A DNA stretch of 59,818 nucleotides from Prochlorococcus sp. AG-315-I14 (GCA_003283665.1 QBWF01000004.1:1-59818); one strand, 5' to 3'; positions 18,032-26,189 are shown, numbered from the stretch's first letter. Translations and numbers: made by a program. Notes: generated from the sequence alone by a model not told the origin.

Positions 18032-18763
18032 TTAATTTCGAGTTATAAACTTATTAAGATATGATAATGGTAAATTCATTGTTTCAGAATATCCAAGAAG
18101 ACTATTAGAAATAAATTTGTAAATCAATTGGTCGTTATTGTCTACAATATATGTTGCTCCTCGTTGAGTCAGGAAGGCAGATTCAGCTCCATAGTATTTC
18201 CAATTTTTCAAGATCTCAATCATGTTTAGCAAACGTCTAGTAGCTAATTCGAAAGGACGCAAAGAATTATCTTTAGAAATGGAATCAAATAGAGTCCCTT
18301 TTAAGGTGGTAAATTTTCCTATTTTAATTTCATTATTTGAATTGAAAATTGCTCTAGCATTTTTATCTCCAATATATCCTCTTAAAACCTCCTTAATAGT
18401 ACCTGGTGAATTAATTCCAGTACACATTATTAAAAGGTTCATAAAACTTGGGATAGGAAGATTAAGCCCCCTGCACAAATTCAGTTTATTATGAAGTTCT
18501 GCGTTTTCGACAGCAACTACATCTTCATTATCTAATTTTGTGAAATTACAAAAATATTCTTTTGATTTTTCACTACCAATACCTATTACAATTAGTTTTA
18601 TACAGTTTCGACGGAGCTTCTCATAAATCATAGACAATTCCTGAGCATATTCAAAGCTATCAAAGTCAGCAAACGATCCAAAAAGTGCAAATAAGCGTTT
18701 AGTTCGAGGAATGAAAATCTCCTTTCCCTTAAAATAGTCTTCGATAATATTCAATTCATCCAT
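18032..18763 (-). CDS. Peroxiredoxin-like (AhpC/TSA family) protein lacking the usual active-site cysteine
   Basis: 243 residues. The pattern LFALFGSFADFDSFEYAQEL, then CIKLIVIGIGS, then LLIMCTGINSPGTIKEVLRGYIGD and RPFELATRRLLNMIEIL, matches cyanobacterial members of the AhpC/TSA antioxidant family (PF13911 type). The position after the first beta strand where peroxiredoxins carry Cys is GSFADFD here, so classical peroxidase chemistry is doubtful; other cysteines occur at NCIK, YFCN and NLCRG. Role unknown. Divergent from pcb across 254 bp and cotranscribed with the zinc-ribbon gene. Confidence 0.7.
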   Translation of the reverse strand: MDELNIIEDYFKGKEIFIPRTKRLFALFGSFADFDSFEYAQELSMIYEKLRRNCIKLIVIGIGSEKSKEYFCNFTKLDNEDVVAVENAELHNKLNLCRGLNLPIPSFMNLLIMCTGINSPGTIKEVLRGYIGDKNARAIFNSNNEIKIGKFTTLKGTLFDSISKDNSLRPFELATRRLLNMIEILKNWKYYGAESAFLTQRGATYIVDNNDQLIYKFISNSLLGYSETMNLPLSYLNKFITRN

Positions 18764-19017
18764 AATTTTTTATTAATATGGTTAATGTAAAAATAAAAAG
18801 AGTGAATTTTCAAAAGTAGTAGGACTTATTGATATTACTAGGAATTTATTAAAATAATTCAAAAAAGTTTTAGTCCTCATATCATGAACTTTTAATTTAA
18901 GTAGCAGATGTTCACCAAATATGTACAAAACCTACAATTTCAATAAGCAATGTGAAGGTATAGCAATCTTTTCGCAAGATGAAATAGGCTCATACGGTTC
19001 TTTTATTTTAATATCTC

Positions 19018-20076
19018 GTGCAGACCTACGGGAACCCCAACGTTACCTATGACTGGTACGCGGGTAATTCAGGGACAACAAACCGCTCCGGGAAGTTTCT
19101 CGCTGCGCATGCTGCCCATGCTGGGTTGATGTGCTTCTGGGCAGGTGCGTTTACCCTCTTCGAGCTTGCTCGTTATGACTCATCCATTGCGATGGGTAAT
19201 CAGAATTTAATCTGCTTGCCACACCTCGCAGGATTAGGTATTGGTGGTATAGAAAATGGAGTAATAACTGAGCCTTACGGCCTGACTGTTGTTGCTGTTC
19301 TACACCTTATTGTTTCTGGTGTGTACGGTGCTGGTGGCATCCTTCACTCAACTAGATATGACGGAGATCTAGGAAATTACCCAGAAGGAAGTCGTCCTAA
19401 AAAGTTTGACTTCGAATGGGATGATCCAGACAAACTTACATTTATTCTTGGTCACCACTTAATCTTCCTTGGATTAGGAAACATTCAATTCGTTGAATGG
19501 TCTCAGTACCATGGAATTTATGACTCTGCTACAGGTGCAACAAGGCAGGTTGTCTACAACCTTGATCTTGGAATGATCTGGAACAGTCAAGCTAACTTCC
19601 TTCAAATATCAAGTTTGGAAGATGTTCTTGGTGGTCATGCATTCTTAGCATTCTTCACAATTATTGGTGGAGTATTCCATATCGTCACTAAGCAATTTGG
19701 TGAGTATACAGAATTCAAAGGTAAGGGACTCCTTTCTGCTGAATCTGTACTTTCCTATTCATTAGCTGGTGTTGGTTACATGGCAATTGTTGCTGCTTTC
19801 TGGAGCGCTTCAAATACAACCATTTATCCAACAGATTTATATGGTGATGTTCTTCAGTTGAAATTTGATTTTGCTCCCTACTTTGTAGATACGGATGCAT
19901 CATTAGCAACTGGCGCTCATACAGCACGTGCATGGCTTGCTAACGTTCATTTCTATCTTGGCTTCTTCTACATTCAGGGTCACCTCTGGCATGCTTTAAG
20001 AGGTATGGGATTTGACTTCAAACGTGTAGGTAAGGCGTTCGACAATATGGAAAACGCAAAAATCACCAACGGTTGA
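19018..20076 (+). CDS. pcb: Prochlorophyte chlorophyll a/b-binding antenna protein (Pcb)
   Basis: 352 residues, GTG start giving MQTYGNPNVTYDWYAGNSG, the standard Pcb N terminus. Pcb proteins belong to the CP43/IsiA family: six membrane helices binding divinyl chlorophylls a and b and delivering energy to photosystem I or II. Helix-borne histidine pairs are visible (AAHAAHAG, ILGHHLIF, HVHF-like NVHFYLGFFYIQGHLWH). The length without the large CP43 lumenal loop supports Pcb/IsiA over PsbC. The 5' part is clearly richer in G and C than its surroundings, as for highly expressed genes. Two hairpins follow the stop. Which pcb paralogue this is cannot be told. Confidence 0.93.
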   Translation: MQTYGNPNVTYDWYAGNSGTTNRSGKFLAAHAAHAGLMCFWAGAFTLFELARYDSSIAMGNQNLICLPHLAGLGIGGIENGVITEPYGLTVVAVLHLIVSGVYGAGGILHSTRYDGDLGNYPEGSRPKKFDFEWDDPDKLTFILGHHLIFLGLGNIQFVEWSQYHGIYDSATGATRQVVYNLDLGMIWNSQANFLQISSLEDVLGGHAFLAFFTIIGGVFHIVTKQFGEYTEFKGKGLLSAESVLSYSLAGVGYMAIVAAFWSASNTTIYPTDLYGDVLQLKFDFAPYFVDTDASLATGAHTARAWLANVHFYLGFFYIQGHLWHALRGMGFDFKRVGKAFDNMENAKITNG

Positions 20077-20086
20077 TTAAATCAAA

Positions 20087-20110
20087 TTTCACTAAATAAA
20101 CTTAGTGAAA
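20087..20110 (+). repeat. Inverted repeat just after pcb
   Basis: TTTCACTAA and TTAGTGAAA are perfect 9-bp inverted repeats around a 6-nt loop, 10 bp after the pcb stop. Without a T tract it is more likely an mRNA-stabilising hairpin than a terminator. Confidence 0.75.
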
Positions 20111-20118
20111 CTAGATAT

Positions 20119-20151
20119 AAAAAAAGGACTCGCATAGCGAGTCCTTTTTTT
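20119..20151 (+). terminator. Strong intrinsic terminator of pcb
   Basis: GGACTCGC and GCGAGTCC pair across a 3-nt ATA loop, flanked by A7 on the left and T7 on the right, so the stem could extend to 15 bp. The symmetric A/T flanks would let it work on both strands. Confidence 0.93.
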
Positions 20152-20257
20152 ATGCACTTTTTAATTTCAATTTTGCTTACATAGAAATAAAAGAATTAGC
20201 TTTGTCATCATTACGGAATCAAAAGAACAAAAGACAACATCTAAATACCTTAAATAC

Positions 20258-20271
20258 GTATATTTTTATAC
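20258..20271. promoter_or_regulatory. NtcA-like site before the Crp-family gene
   Basis: The sequence matches GTA-N8-TAC, and its inner bases extend the symmetry to GTATA/TATAC. It lies 115 bp before the start of the Crp-family gene. A well-spaced -10 was not found, and this consensus is expected by chance many times in a window of this size, so it is only a possibility. Confidence 0.25.
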
Positions 20272-20385
20272 AAAAGAATGTAAAAAGAAGATTACCGATC
20301 TCAAATGCTTCTTGCTATTGAGAATCGCTTGCAAAAAGAATGTTTTTTTGTGTATGTTGGATGGAGATAATGTTCATTTCGATTG

Positions 20386-20979
20386 ATGAGCTTGCAATAC
20401 AAAACAGAAAAATTTCTTGATGCAATAAGAATGGCCACTGGTCAATCAGTTCTTATAGATCCTTCCTCAAGAAGAGGAGACTCATGCCTAGAAGTTTTAG
20501 ATGGAATAGCTCGTGTTTATTGTCCTTGCGAGGAAACTGAAGGAATGACATTAGCTTTTTTACAATCTGGTGATCAACTACGAACAGAAAGGTTATGTAG
20601 CGAAGGTGTATGCGTAGAAGCCCTTACGCCTCTTAGCTTTAGAAGTGATAGTGAATGTATTAGAGAACTTAGTTATGACCCTGTAAATGAATGGACACTC
20701 CAATTACTTAGAATCAGGCATCTAGGTAGTGCTGAGCAAAGATTACAAGCTTTACTTGCTTTGTTAGTAAATCGATTAGGGAGAAGATGTGGAGATTGGT
20801 GCAAATTGCCATTTAGGCTCACTCACGAAAGGATCGGAGAGCTTATAGGTTCAACAAGAGTAACTTCAACTAGATTAATTTCGAAATTAAGAGCTGCTGA
20901 ATTGCTAAAAGCTCCATCTGGCGAAGCAACACTTTCTCTTGCACCAGATTTCATTGAATCCGCTCCATTGGTTTCTTAG
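20386..20979 (+). CDS. Crp/Fnr-family transcriptional regulator
   Basis: 197 residues from ATG 20386 (a TTG at 20383 directly precedes it). The N-terminal half is a shortened cyclic-nucleotide-binding-type beta barrel (VLDGIARVYCPC, TLAFLQSGDQLRTERLC). The C-terminal half is a Crp-type winged helix with the recognition helix in TRVTSTRLISKLRAAELL after LTHERIGELIG. It is shorter than NtcA, which is about 240 residues. The ligand is unknown, and the typical cAMP-binding residues are not evident. It is followed 7 bp later by a small helical gene. Location between pcb and ferritin makes light or iron regulation an attractive but untested guess. Confidence 0.85.
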   Translation: MSLQYKTEKFLDAIRMATGQSVLIDPSSRRGDSCLEVLDGIARVYCPCEETEGMTLAFLQSGDQLRTERLCSEGVCVEALTPLSFRSDSECIRELSYDPVNEWTLQLLRIRHLGSAEQRLQALLALLVNRLGRRCGDWCKLPFRLTHERIGELIGSTRVTSTRLISKLRAAELLKAPSGEATLSLAPDFIESAPLVS

Positions 20980-20986
20980 TTTATAA

Positions 20987-21268
20987 ATGGAACAATCAAT
21001 TGCCTCAAACTCAGAATCACTTGTTCTAACCCTTTGCAAAGAAATTGAATATATAAAATCAAGGACTAAAAATATCAAACAATCTTTAAAAAGCTGTCAA
21101 AACAAAAATTTGACATCTAGATTGGATATGGAACTCTCAAAACTAAAGGCAAAAATAAAATCTATTAAAAACATTGCAGAAAAACTATTACGCAACAATT
21201 GCGACGATTTATCTACAGAATTATTGTTAGAGATAACTTACAGGACAATCTATATTCAGAATTTATAA
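20987..21268 (+). CDS. Small helical protein, unknown
   Basis: 93 residues, predicted all-helical with a probable coiled coil through the middle (rich in K, L, S and N; SRLDMELSKLKAKIKSIKNI). Two cysteines, CKEIEY near residue 17 and KSCQNK near 38, show no metal motif. It starts 7 bp after the Crp-family regulator and is probably cotranscribed with it. It converges on ferritin with a 12-bp gap. No family recognised. Confidence 0.6.
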   Translation: MEQSIASNSESLVLTLCKEIEYIKSRTKNIKQSLKSCQNKNLTSRLDMELSKLKAKIKSIKNIAEKLLRNNCDDLSTELLLEITYRTIYIQNL

Positions 21269-21280
21269 TTTAGGAAGAGT

Positions 21281-21832
21281 TCAATTAGTATTTAGCTCAT
21301 TATCTATAATCAATATTGCTGAGGGGTTATTATTTGAGAATTTTACTTTACCTAATAAATAGGCCATCTCATCCTCAGATTTAATTTGTTCATCTATAAC
21401 TGGATCAAGAAAGACTGTTGTTCGAGTATCGTTGGATCTCTCAGCCATAGAATAGATTTGTTGAACTGAAGTAGTAACATCTGCTTCCATTTGAAAGGAT
21501 AATTTAATTACTTCTTCTACAGTCTCCCAACTCTGAATTGGTTTGGGGACTTCATCAAGCAAACTAGTTTGACCTCTAGCAATTAAATACTTCGAGAAAC
21601 TAAACCCATGCTCTAGTTCTGATAAAGACTCGTTCTTAAAAAAAGAGGAAAAGCCTCTAAGCTCCCTTTCGAGAAACCAAAGAGAGATAGCTAGATACTG
21701 AGCACTAGCGCTTCTTTCAAGAGATGTATGTTGAAAAAGAGCCTCAACCAAATCAGGATCCATTGGCTGTGCAATTGCACGACCTGACGGACCAATGTTT
21801 AAATCTATCGAATTTTTAGTAGCGAATTCCAT
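21281..21832 (-). CDS. ftn: Bacterial non-heme ferritin
   Basis: 183 residues. Ferritin oxidises Fe2+ and stores Fe3+ in a 24-subunit shell. The four-helix bundle shows diiron ligands: Glu39 in SLERSASAQYLA, the ExxH pair in SELEHGFSF, a Glu in SFQMEADVT, and the DEQIKSEDEMAYLL segment of helix D. The N-terminal about 22 residues (FATKNSIDLNIGPSGRAIAQ) extend beyond the minimal ferritin. Bacterial-type ferritins of this kind occur in Prochlorococcus and help survive intermittent iron. The futC-like gene lies upstream on the same strand, 162 bp away, with its own apparent spacer. Confidence 0.87.
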   Translation of the reverse strand: MEFATKNSIDLNIGPSGRAIAQPMDPDLVEALFQHTSLERSASAQYLAISLWFLERELRGFSSFFKNESLSELEHGFSFSKYLIARGQTSLLDEVPKPIQSWETVEEVIKLSFQMEADVTTSVQQIYSMAERSNDTRTTVFLDPVIDEQIKSEDEMAYLLGKVKFSNNNPSAILIIDNELNTN

Positions 21833-21994
21833 AGCTAATTAAATAAAAAAGAACTTAAATAGAAAGAGATATTCAAACTGATCATACCTTAAATTATATA
21901 TATTCGTTGAATTACGATATTAATATTATAATTTTACATTTGATAATGAATCTCAATAGCTTATAAAAGAAGAAGAATAATCAATTAAGTATAA

Positions 21995-23053
21995 CTATAA
22001 AAGATAAGTTTGTATTTTCTCGGGTAGGATCACGCCTTGATTATCCTTAGTATATTTAATTGTACATTTATCTCCTATATCCACTTTACGATCCAAATCA
22101 TGCACAACTCTTATTTTTATATTCATAATACTTACAACCAATATATTATAATTAATTCTATATTCCCTTGCTAATACAGTAGAGATGCCATTATCATCTA
22201 ATTCTATATAAATCGAGTGAATATCAAATATATACTTGGAGTCGTCCGACAAAGTATTACATCCGGATAAATTAATTTGACCTATAGGCGTAAAATAAGA
22301 TCCATCAATATTAGAGATAGGTAAAACATTTTTTTGTAAAACAAATTTAGCAATAAAATCATTTGAAGGATTAGCAACAATGTCCGATGGATGGGAATAT
22401 TGTTGAATAATTCCATCTTTCATGACTGCTACTCGGTCACAAATAGCTAGTGCTTCATGTGGATCATGAGTTACAAGCAATGCAGAAGCTGAACATGATT
22501 TCAAAACCAATAAAAGTTCATTCCTCAACCGTGATCGAACATCCACATCTAAAGAACAAAAAGGTTCATCTAGCAGTACCAATGAAGTCCCTGGAGCCAA
22601 AGCTCTGGCCAAAGCAACCCTTTGTCTTTGTCCTCCAGAAAGCTCATGAGGATATCTATTTCTTAAATCATAAATATCTAATAAACTCAAAAGCCACTTT
22701 GCTCTTTCATTATTGGGAGATCCTTTTGAGATCCCAAAACAAACATTTTTCCATACATTCAAATGAGGGAAAAGAGCAAAGTCCTGAAATACCATCCCAA
22801 TATCGCGCCTCTCGGGAGGAAGCAAATAATCTTCTTTGGAAATAATTTGACTAGATTTCAGTATTATTCCTTTGCTTGGAGTATCAAAACCTGCAATGAG
22901 CCTTAAAAGAGTTGTCTTTCCACAACCAGAAGGACCAAGAAGACCAACCAATTCACCGTCCTGAAGCGAAAGGTTTATATTTTCAAGTATCCAAAATTCA
23001 TTGGATTTAAACTTATGCGATAAATTTTTAATTTCAAGTATTGTGCTGACCAA
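21995..23053 (-). CDS. futC: Iron(III) ABC transporter ATP-binding protein (FutC-like)
   Basis: About 352 residues if the TTG at 23053 is used, giving VSTILEIKNLSHKF after the start. An upstream start at 23128 would add a hydrophobic 25-residue leader unlike any import ATPase, so I reject it. Walker A is GPSGCGKTTLLRLIAGFDTPSKG, the signature LSGGQRQRVALARALAPG, Walker B LVLLDEPFCSLD, H-loop THDPHEAL. The extra C-terminal domain of about 120 residues fits FbpC/FutC ATPases. Its permease and binding protein are not in the window. Other import substrates (polyamine, thiamine) cannot be ruled out, but the neighbouring ferritin favours iron. Confidence 0.78.
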   Translation of the reverse strand: MVSTILEIKNLSHKFKSNEFWILENINLSLQDGELVGLLGPSGCGKTTLLRLIAGFDTPSKGIILKSSQIISKEDYLLPPERRDIGMVFQDFALFPHLNVWKNVCFGISKGSPNNERAKWLLSLLDIYDLRNRYPHELSGGQRQRVALARALAPGTSLVLLDEPFCSLDVDVRSRLRNELLLVLKSCSASALLVTHDPHEALAICDRVAVMKDGIIQQYSHPSDIVANPSNDFIAKFVLQKNVLPISNIDGSYFTPIGQINLSGCNTLSDDSKYIFDIHSIYIELDDNGISTVLAREYRINYNILVVSIMNIKIRVVHDLDRKVDIGDKCTIKYTKDNQGVILPEKIQTYLL

Positions 23054-23246
23054 GACTTTTAGTACATTCTCTACGAAGATCTCTATAAGAATCCAAATAA
23101 ATACAATAAAGAAGACTGAATATATCAAAAGTTGCTGTCAAGTGTATAAAAAGATACATACAGAATTCATTGTGCATTCATCTGATAAGACTTTTTATAA
23201 ATAGTAGAATTAGCATAAAAATTTAATTTATTAGAAGGAACATTTC

Positions 23247-23900
23247 ATGAAAAAAGAAAAAAGAATAAAAATAATTTTAAAACGCCTGGAAGGTCTATAC
23301 CCAGAGACTCCAATTCCATTAGAACATATAAATAATTTTACATTACTAATAGCGGTTGTTCTAAGTGCACAATCTACTGATAAGAAAGTAAATGAACTAA
23401 CTAGAAAGCTTTTCACGAAAGTATCCTCTGCAAAAGAAATGTATTTATTAGGTGAAAAAAAAATATATCAATACATAAAACAATTAGGTCTGGCAAAAAC
23501 AAAAGCTAAAAACGTCTACAACTTATCAAGGATAATATATGAAAAATATAACAATGAAATCCCGAAAAGCTTTGAAGAACTTGAATCATTACCAGGAGTG
23601 GGACATAAAACATCGAGCGTAGTCATGTCTCAAGCATTTGGACTACCTGCCTTCCCTGTGGACACTCACATACATAGATTATCACAAAGATGGGGGCTAA
23701 CATCAGGTAAGAATGTGATCCAAACTGAAAAAGATCTAAAGGAATCATTCCCAATAGAATCTTGGAATAAGTTACATTTGCAAATGATTTTTTATGGTCG
23801 GGAATATTGTACGGCACGTGGATGTAATGGCACAATATGTCAATTATGTAAGGAACTTTATCCAGAGAGAAAAGAACCTCATAAATGTTTAAAGCCATAA
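23247..23900 (+). CDS. nth: Endonuclease III
   Basis: 217 residues. A DNA glycosylase/AP lyase that removes oxidised pyrimidines. The helix-hairpin-helix is LESLPGVGHKTSSVVM, with catalytic Lys in GHKT and catalytic Asp in FPVDTHIHRLSQRWG. The C-terminal cysteines do not follow the canonical C-x6-C-x2-C-x5-C Fe-S spacing. They read CTARGCNGTICQLC, i.e. C-x4-C-x4-C-x2-C, with the next cysteine 12 residues later. Cyanobacterial Nth proteins often show divergent spacing here, so a cluster may still form. The ATG at 23247 follows AAGGAAC, a reasonable ribosome binding site. Confidence 0.93.
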   Translation: MKKEKRIKIILKRLEGLYPETPIPLEHINNFTLLIAVVLSAQSTDKKVNELTRKLFTKVSSAKEMYLLGEKKIYQYIKQLGLAKTKAKNVYNLSRIIYEKYNNEIPKSFEELESLPGVGHKTSSVVMSQAFGLPAFPVDTHIHRLSQRWGLTSGKNVIQTEKDLKESFPIESWNKLHLQMIFYGREYCTARGCNGTICQLCKELYPERKEPHKCLKP

Positions 23901-23976
23901 ATATCTTCAAAAATAATTAATGATTCCAACAATAAGTACTAATTTTTGCTAAACATATATCAACAATAGAATCAAA

Positions 23977-24645
23977 ATGAAACTAGCAATAACTGGTGCT
24001 TCCGGGAAAACTGGATACAGGGTAGCGGAGGAGGCCATAGCATCAGGATACACAGTAAGACTAATTGTTAGACCAAAATCGGTGATTCCACAGTCATTAA
24101 AGGAATGCGAAAAATACGTTCTTTCAAATATAAATGTTCCAACCTTGGATTATGCACTAAAAGGTTGTGAGAGCCTAGTTATAGCAACTGGAGCTCGTCC
24201 ATCAATTGACCTAACAGGTCCAGCGAAAGTAGACGCCTTAGGTGTTCAAAAACAAGTCGAGAGTTGTAAAAGGATTAATATAAAAAGAGTAGTACTTGTA
24301 AGTTCACTTTGTGCAGGAAAATTAATACATCCTTTGAATTTATTTGGACTTATACTAATCTGGAAAAGACTAGGAGAAAGATACCTAGAGAATAGTGGTC
24401 TTGATTGGACAATAATTAGACCTGGGGGGTTAAATGAAAATGAGGAAAACTTAAAAAATCAAAACATACTATTTTCAGGAGCAAAGACTCAGGAAGAAGG
24501 TTCAATTCCCAGAAGGTTAGTTGCTAAAAGCTGTATTGAAGCTATAAGAACAAAAGACTCGATTAACAAAATAATTGAAATAACAAGTAGCGATAAAAAT
24601 CCACAGATAAATATGAATAAAGCTATAAAGACACTTAGAATTTAA
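23977..24645 (+). CDS. NAD(P)H-binding atypical SDR protein
   Basis: 222 residues. A Rossmann fold with the nucleotide loop ITGASGKTGYRVAEEAI at the N terminus, VIATGARPS, VSSLCAGK and a TIIRPGG segment. This fits atypical short-chain dehydrogenases such as the TIC62/YtfG-like group in cyanobacteria. The canonical YxxxK catalytic pair is not evident, so it may bind NADPH as a sensor or assembly factor and not catalyse a reaction. The next gene starts 17 bp later in the same direction. Confidence 0.8.
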   Translation: MKLAITGASGKTGYRVAEEAIASGYTVRLIVRPKSVIPQSLKECEKYVLSNINVPTLDYALKGCESLVIATGARPSIDLTGPAKVDALGVQKQVESCKRINIKRVVLVSSLCAGKLIHPLNLFGLILIWKRLGERYLENSGLDWTIIRPGGLNENEENLKNQNILFSGAKTQEEGSIPRRLVAKSCIEAIRTKDSINKIIEITSSDKNPQINMNKAIKTLRI

Positions 24646-24662
24646 ATAAATAAAATAAAAAG

Positions 24663-24860
24663 ATGAACACGAACCCTAGAATTGATGCCTTTCAGTTGAT
24701 GCTTACTGATTTGCGAACAAGGAATGAATCTATTCGACATAAAGCAGCTTTTAGGGGATGCCAACCAGAATTCCAATCACTGGTCACAGAGCTTATAGAA
24801 CAATTAGAATCACAATTAAATGTAGAGAAACAAAAGTATAGAGATACCTTGAAATCGTAA
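24663..24860 (+). CDS. Small conserved helical protein, unknown
   Basis: 65 residues, one long amphipathic helix region with MNTNPRIDAFQLMLTDLRTR, a single cysteine in FRGCQPEF, and a LIEQLESQL coiled-coil-like end. Small proteins of this type recur in marine picocyanobacteria. It lies 17 bp after the SDR gene and is probably cotranscribed with it. It converges on the acetyltransferase gene with 10 bp between. No function known to me. Confidence 0.6.
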   Translation: MNTNPRIDAFQLMLTDLRTRNESIRHKAAFRGCQPEFQSLVTELIEQLESQLNVEKQKYRDTLKS

Positions 24861-24870
24861 GGATATAATT

Positions 24871-25758
24871 TCATCCCAATTCTAAGCACGCTAATCCATA
24901 AACATCACTCATCGAAACGGGTGGTTGCTCACCTCTATACATTCTAAAAGTTTCTGAATTTGTTTGAAACCCAAGCTTTTCAAATAGTCTGGAAGAGTAT
25001 TTATTAATACCTGGTGAATCTACGATAACTAAGCCTGGGTGACTATCTACTAAACCTATCAATAATATCTCAGCTAATTCAAAAGAATCAGCTAAAAGTG
25101 GACCTATTCTCCATCCTTCTCCATTTTTCAAAAGGCAAGGTCTTATTCGACCAAACCCATGGCATTCTCCTGAATTATCAAGAACGGCAATGACCTTTCC
25201 AGCAGGATGTTTTAGCCAATTGGATAAGAAATGAGGCCTTGGACTAGCCTCTCTTTTCTCATCAAATACTTCAACTACCTTCGATGGAATTGAATCCCCC
25301 TCTAAAAAAGTGAAATGAGTATTTGCAGACTTATCTATATATTTACTTTTCAAATTACCGTCTCCAATCAATTCCCATCTGGTTGTCTTAGATGAAACCT
25401 TAAATCCCCATTTAGAATAATCATTAATACGCTCAGGAGCAGCTTCCAAGCCAATACATGACAAATCATCTAAATGTTTAAACGCTTGCTTCCAAAGTTG
25501 CAATCCAAATCCTTTTCCCCTCTGTTTTTTAATTACAATAAATAATCCTAGAAAGCCATAATGTTCATTATATCTAACCCCAGCTATACAGCCTACAGGG
25601 TTGCCTTGATACCAACCCACCCATAGACCTTGATTGTCTGTATATTTATAAATATCTAAGTCACCTATACCAGGAACGAATCCTTCATTTCTTGATAATT
25701 CCGTAACAAATGAAATATCATTATTACTTAAAGGTTTTATGACTAAATTATTTTCCAT
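24871..25758 (-). CDS. GNAT acetyltransferase with two GNAT-like halves
   Basis: 295 residues. The N-terminal half shows the acetyl-CoA loop as KKQRGKGFGLQLWKQAF within a standard GNAT order (GCIAGVRYNEHYGFLGLFIV). The C-terminal half has a second, weaker GNAT-like fold (HGFGRIRPCLLKNGEGWRIGPLLAD, then SPGINKYSSRLFEKLGFQTN). Such tandem proteins are common, usually with one active half. The acceptor substrate is unknown. Monocistronic on the minus strand; a 430-bp spacer lies upstream. Confidence 0.8.
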   Translation of the reverse strand: MENNLVIKPLSNNDISFVTELSRNEGFVPGIGDLDIYKYTDNQGLWVGWYQGNPVGCIAGVRYNEHYGFLGLFIVIKKQRGKGFGLQLWKQAFKHLDDLSCIGLEAAPERINDYSKWGFKVSSKTTRWELIGDGNLKSKYIDKSANTHFTFLEGDSIPSKVVEVFDEKREASPRPHFLSNWLKHPAGKVIAVLDNSGECHGFGRIRPCLLKNGEGWRIGPLLADSFELAEILLIGLVDSHPGLVIVDSPGINKYSSRLFEKLGFQTNSETFRMYRGEQPPVSMSDVYGLACLELG

Positions 25759-26016
25759 AAATTATATTAAAGTAATATACAATACTCTAATAAAGGATAG
25801 AACTAAAGCTATAAATATGAGGATAAAAAAACAACTGTAAGGAGTCTTATCACAAGAGGATTTCTCAGAGATTTAACTACTAAATCATAATTGATAATTA
25901 AAAAGGAAATACTCATTTATGTTCTTGAGACATTTATATATAATATTAAAAATAAAATACCATTATTAATCAATAAAATGGTTTTCAGTTAATGGCAAGA
26001 AATCTTATATTATTAT

Positions 26017-26097
26017 TTATTCTTTTTCTAGTCGTTTAACTATCATAAACATTGAAGCCAATGACAAGAAAAAAATAAAGATTAAAAAATAGGTCAT
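26017..26097 (-). CDS. Candidate 26-residue single-span membrane protein
   Basis: An ATG frame encoding MTYFLIFIFFLSLASMFMIV followed by KRLEKE and TAA. It consists of one hydrophobic helix and a short charged tail, the usual design of photosystem, cytochrome b6f and NDH small subunits. It lies alone in the 430-bp spacer between the acetyltransferase gene and pgsA. AT-rich DNA produces hydrophobic frames by chance, so only conservation can confirm it. It does not match PsbX, PsbM, PsbT, PetG, PetM or PetN as I know them. Confidence 0.45.
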   Translation of the reverse strand: MTYFLIFIFFLSLASMFMIVKRLEKE

Positions 26098-26189
26098 AAC
26101 ATTGTTGACTTTATTTAAATTAACTATAGTCTATATTGGAAAGACTCAGTAGTCATTTTAATTATTATTGAATCTAATCTTTATATAAA

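Noticed and set aside
18930..18945. NtcA-like site GTAC-A4-CCTAC upstream of pcb
   Set aside because: The spacer between GTA and TAC is 7 nt, not the required 8.
23054..23128. A longer N terminus for the FutC-like ATPase
   Set aside because: The added 25 residues are hydrophobic and unlike any import ATPase N terminus; a TTG just before the domain fits better.
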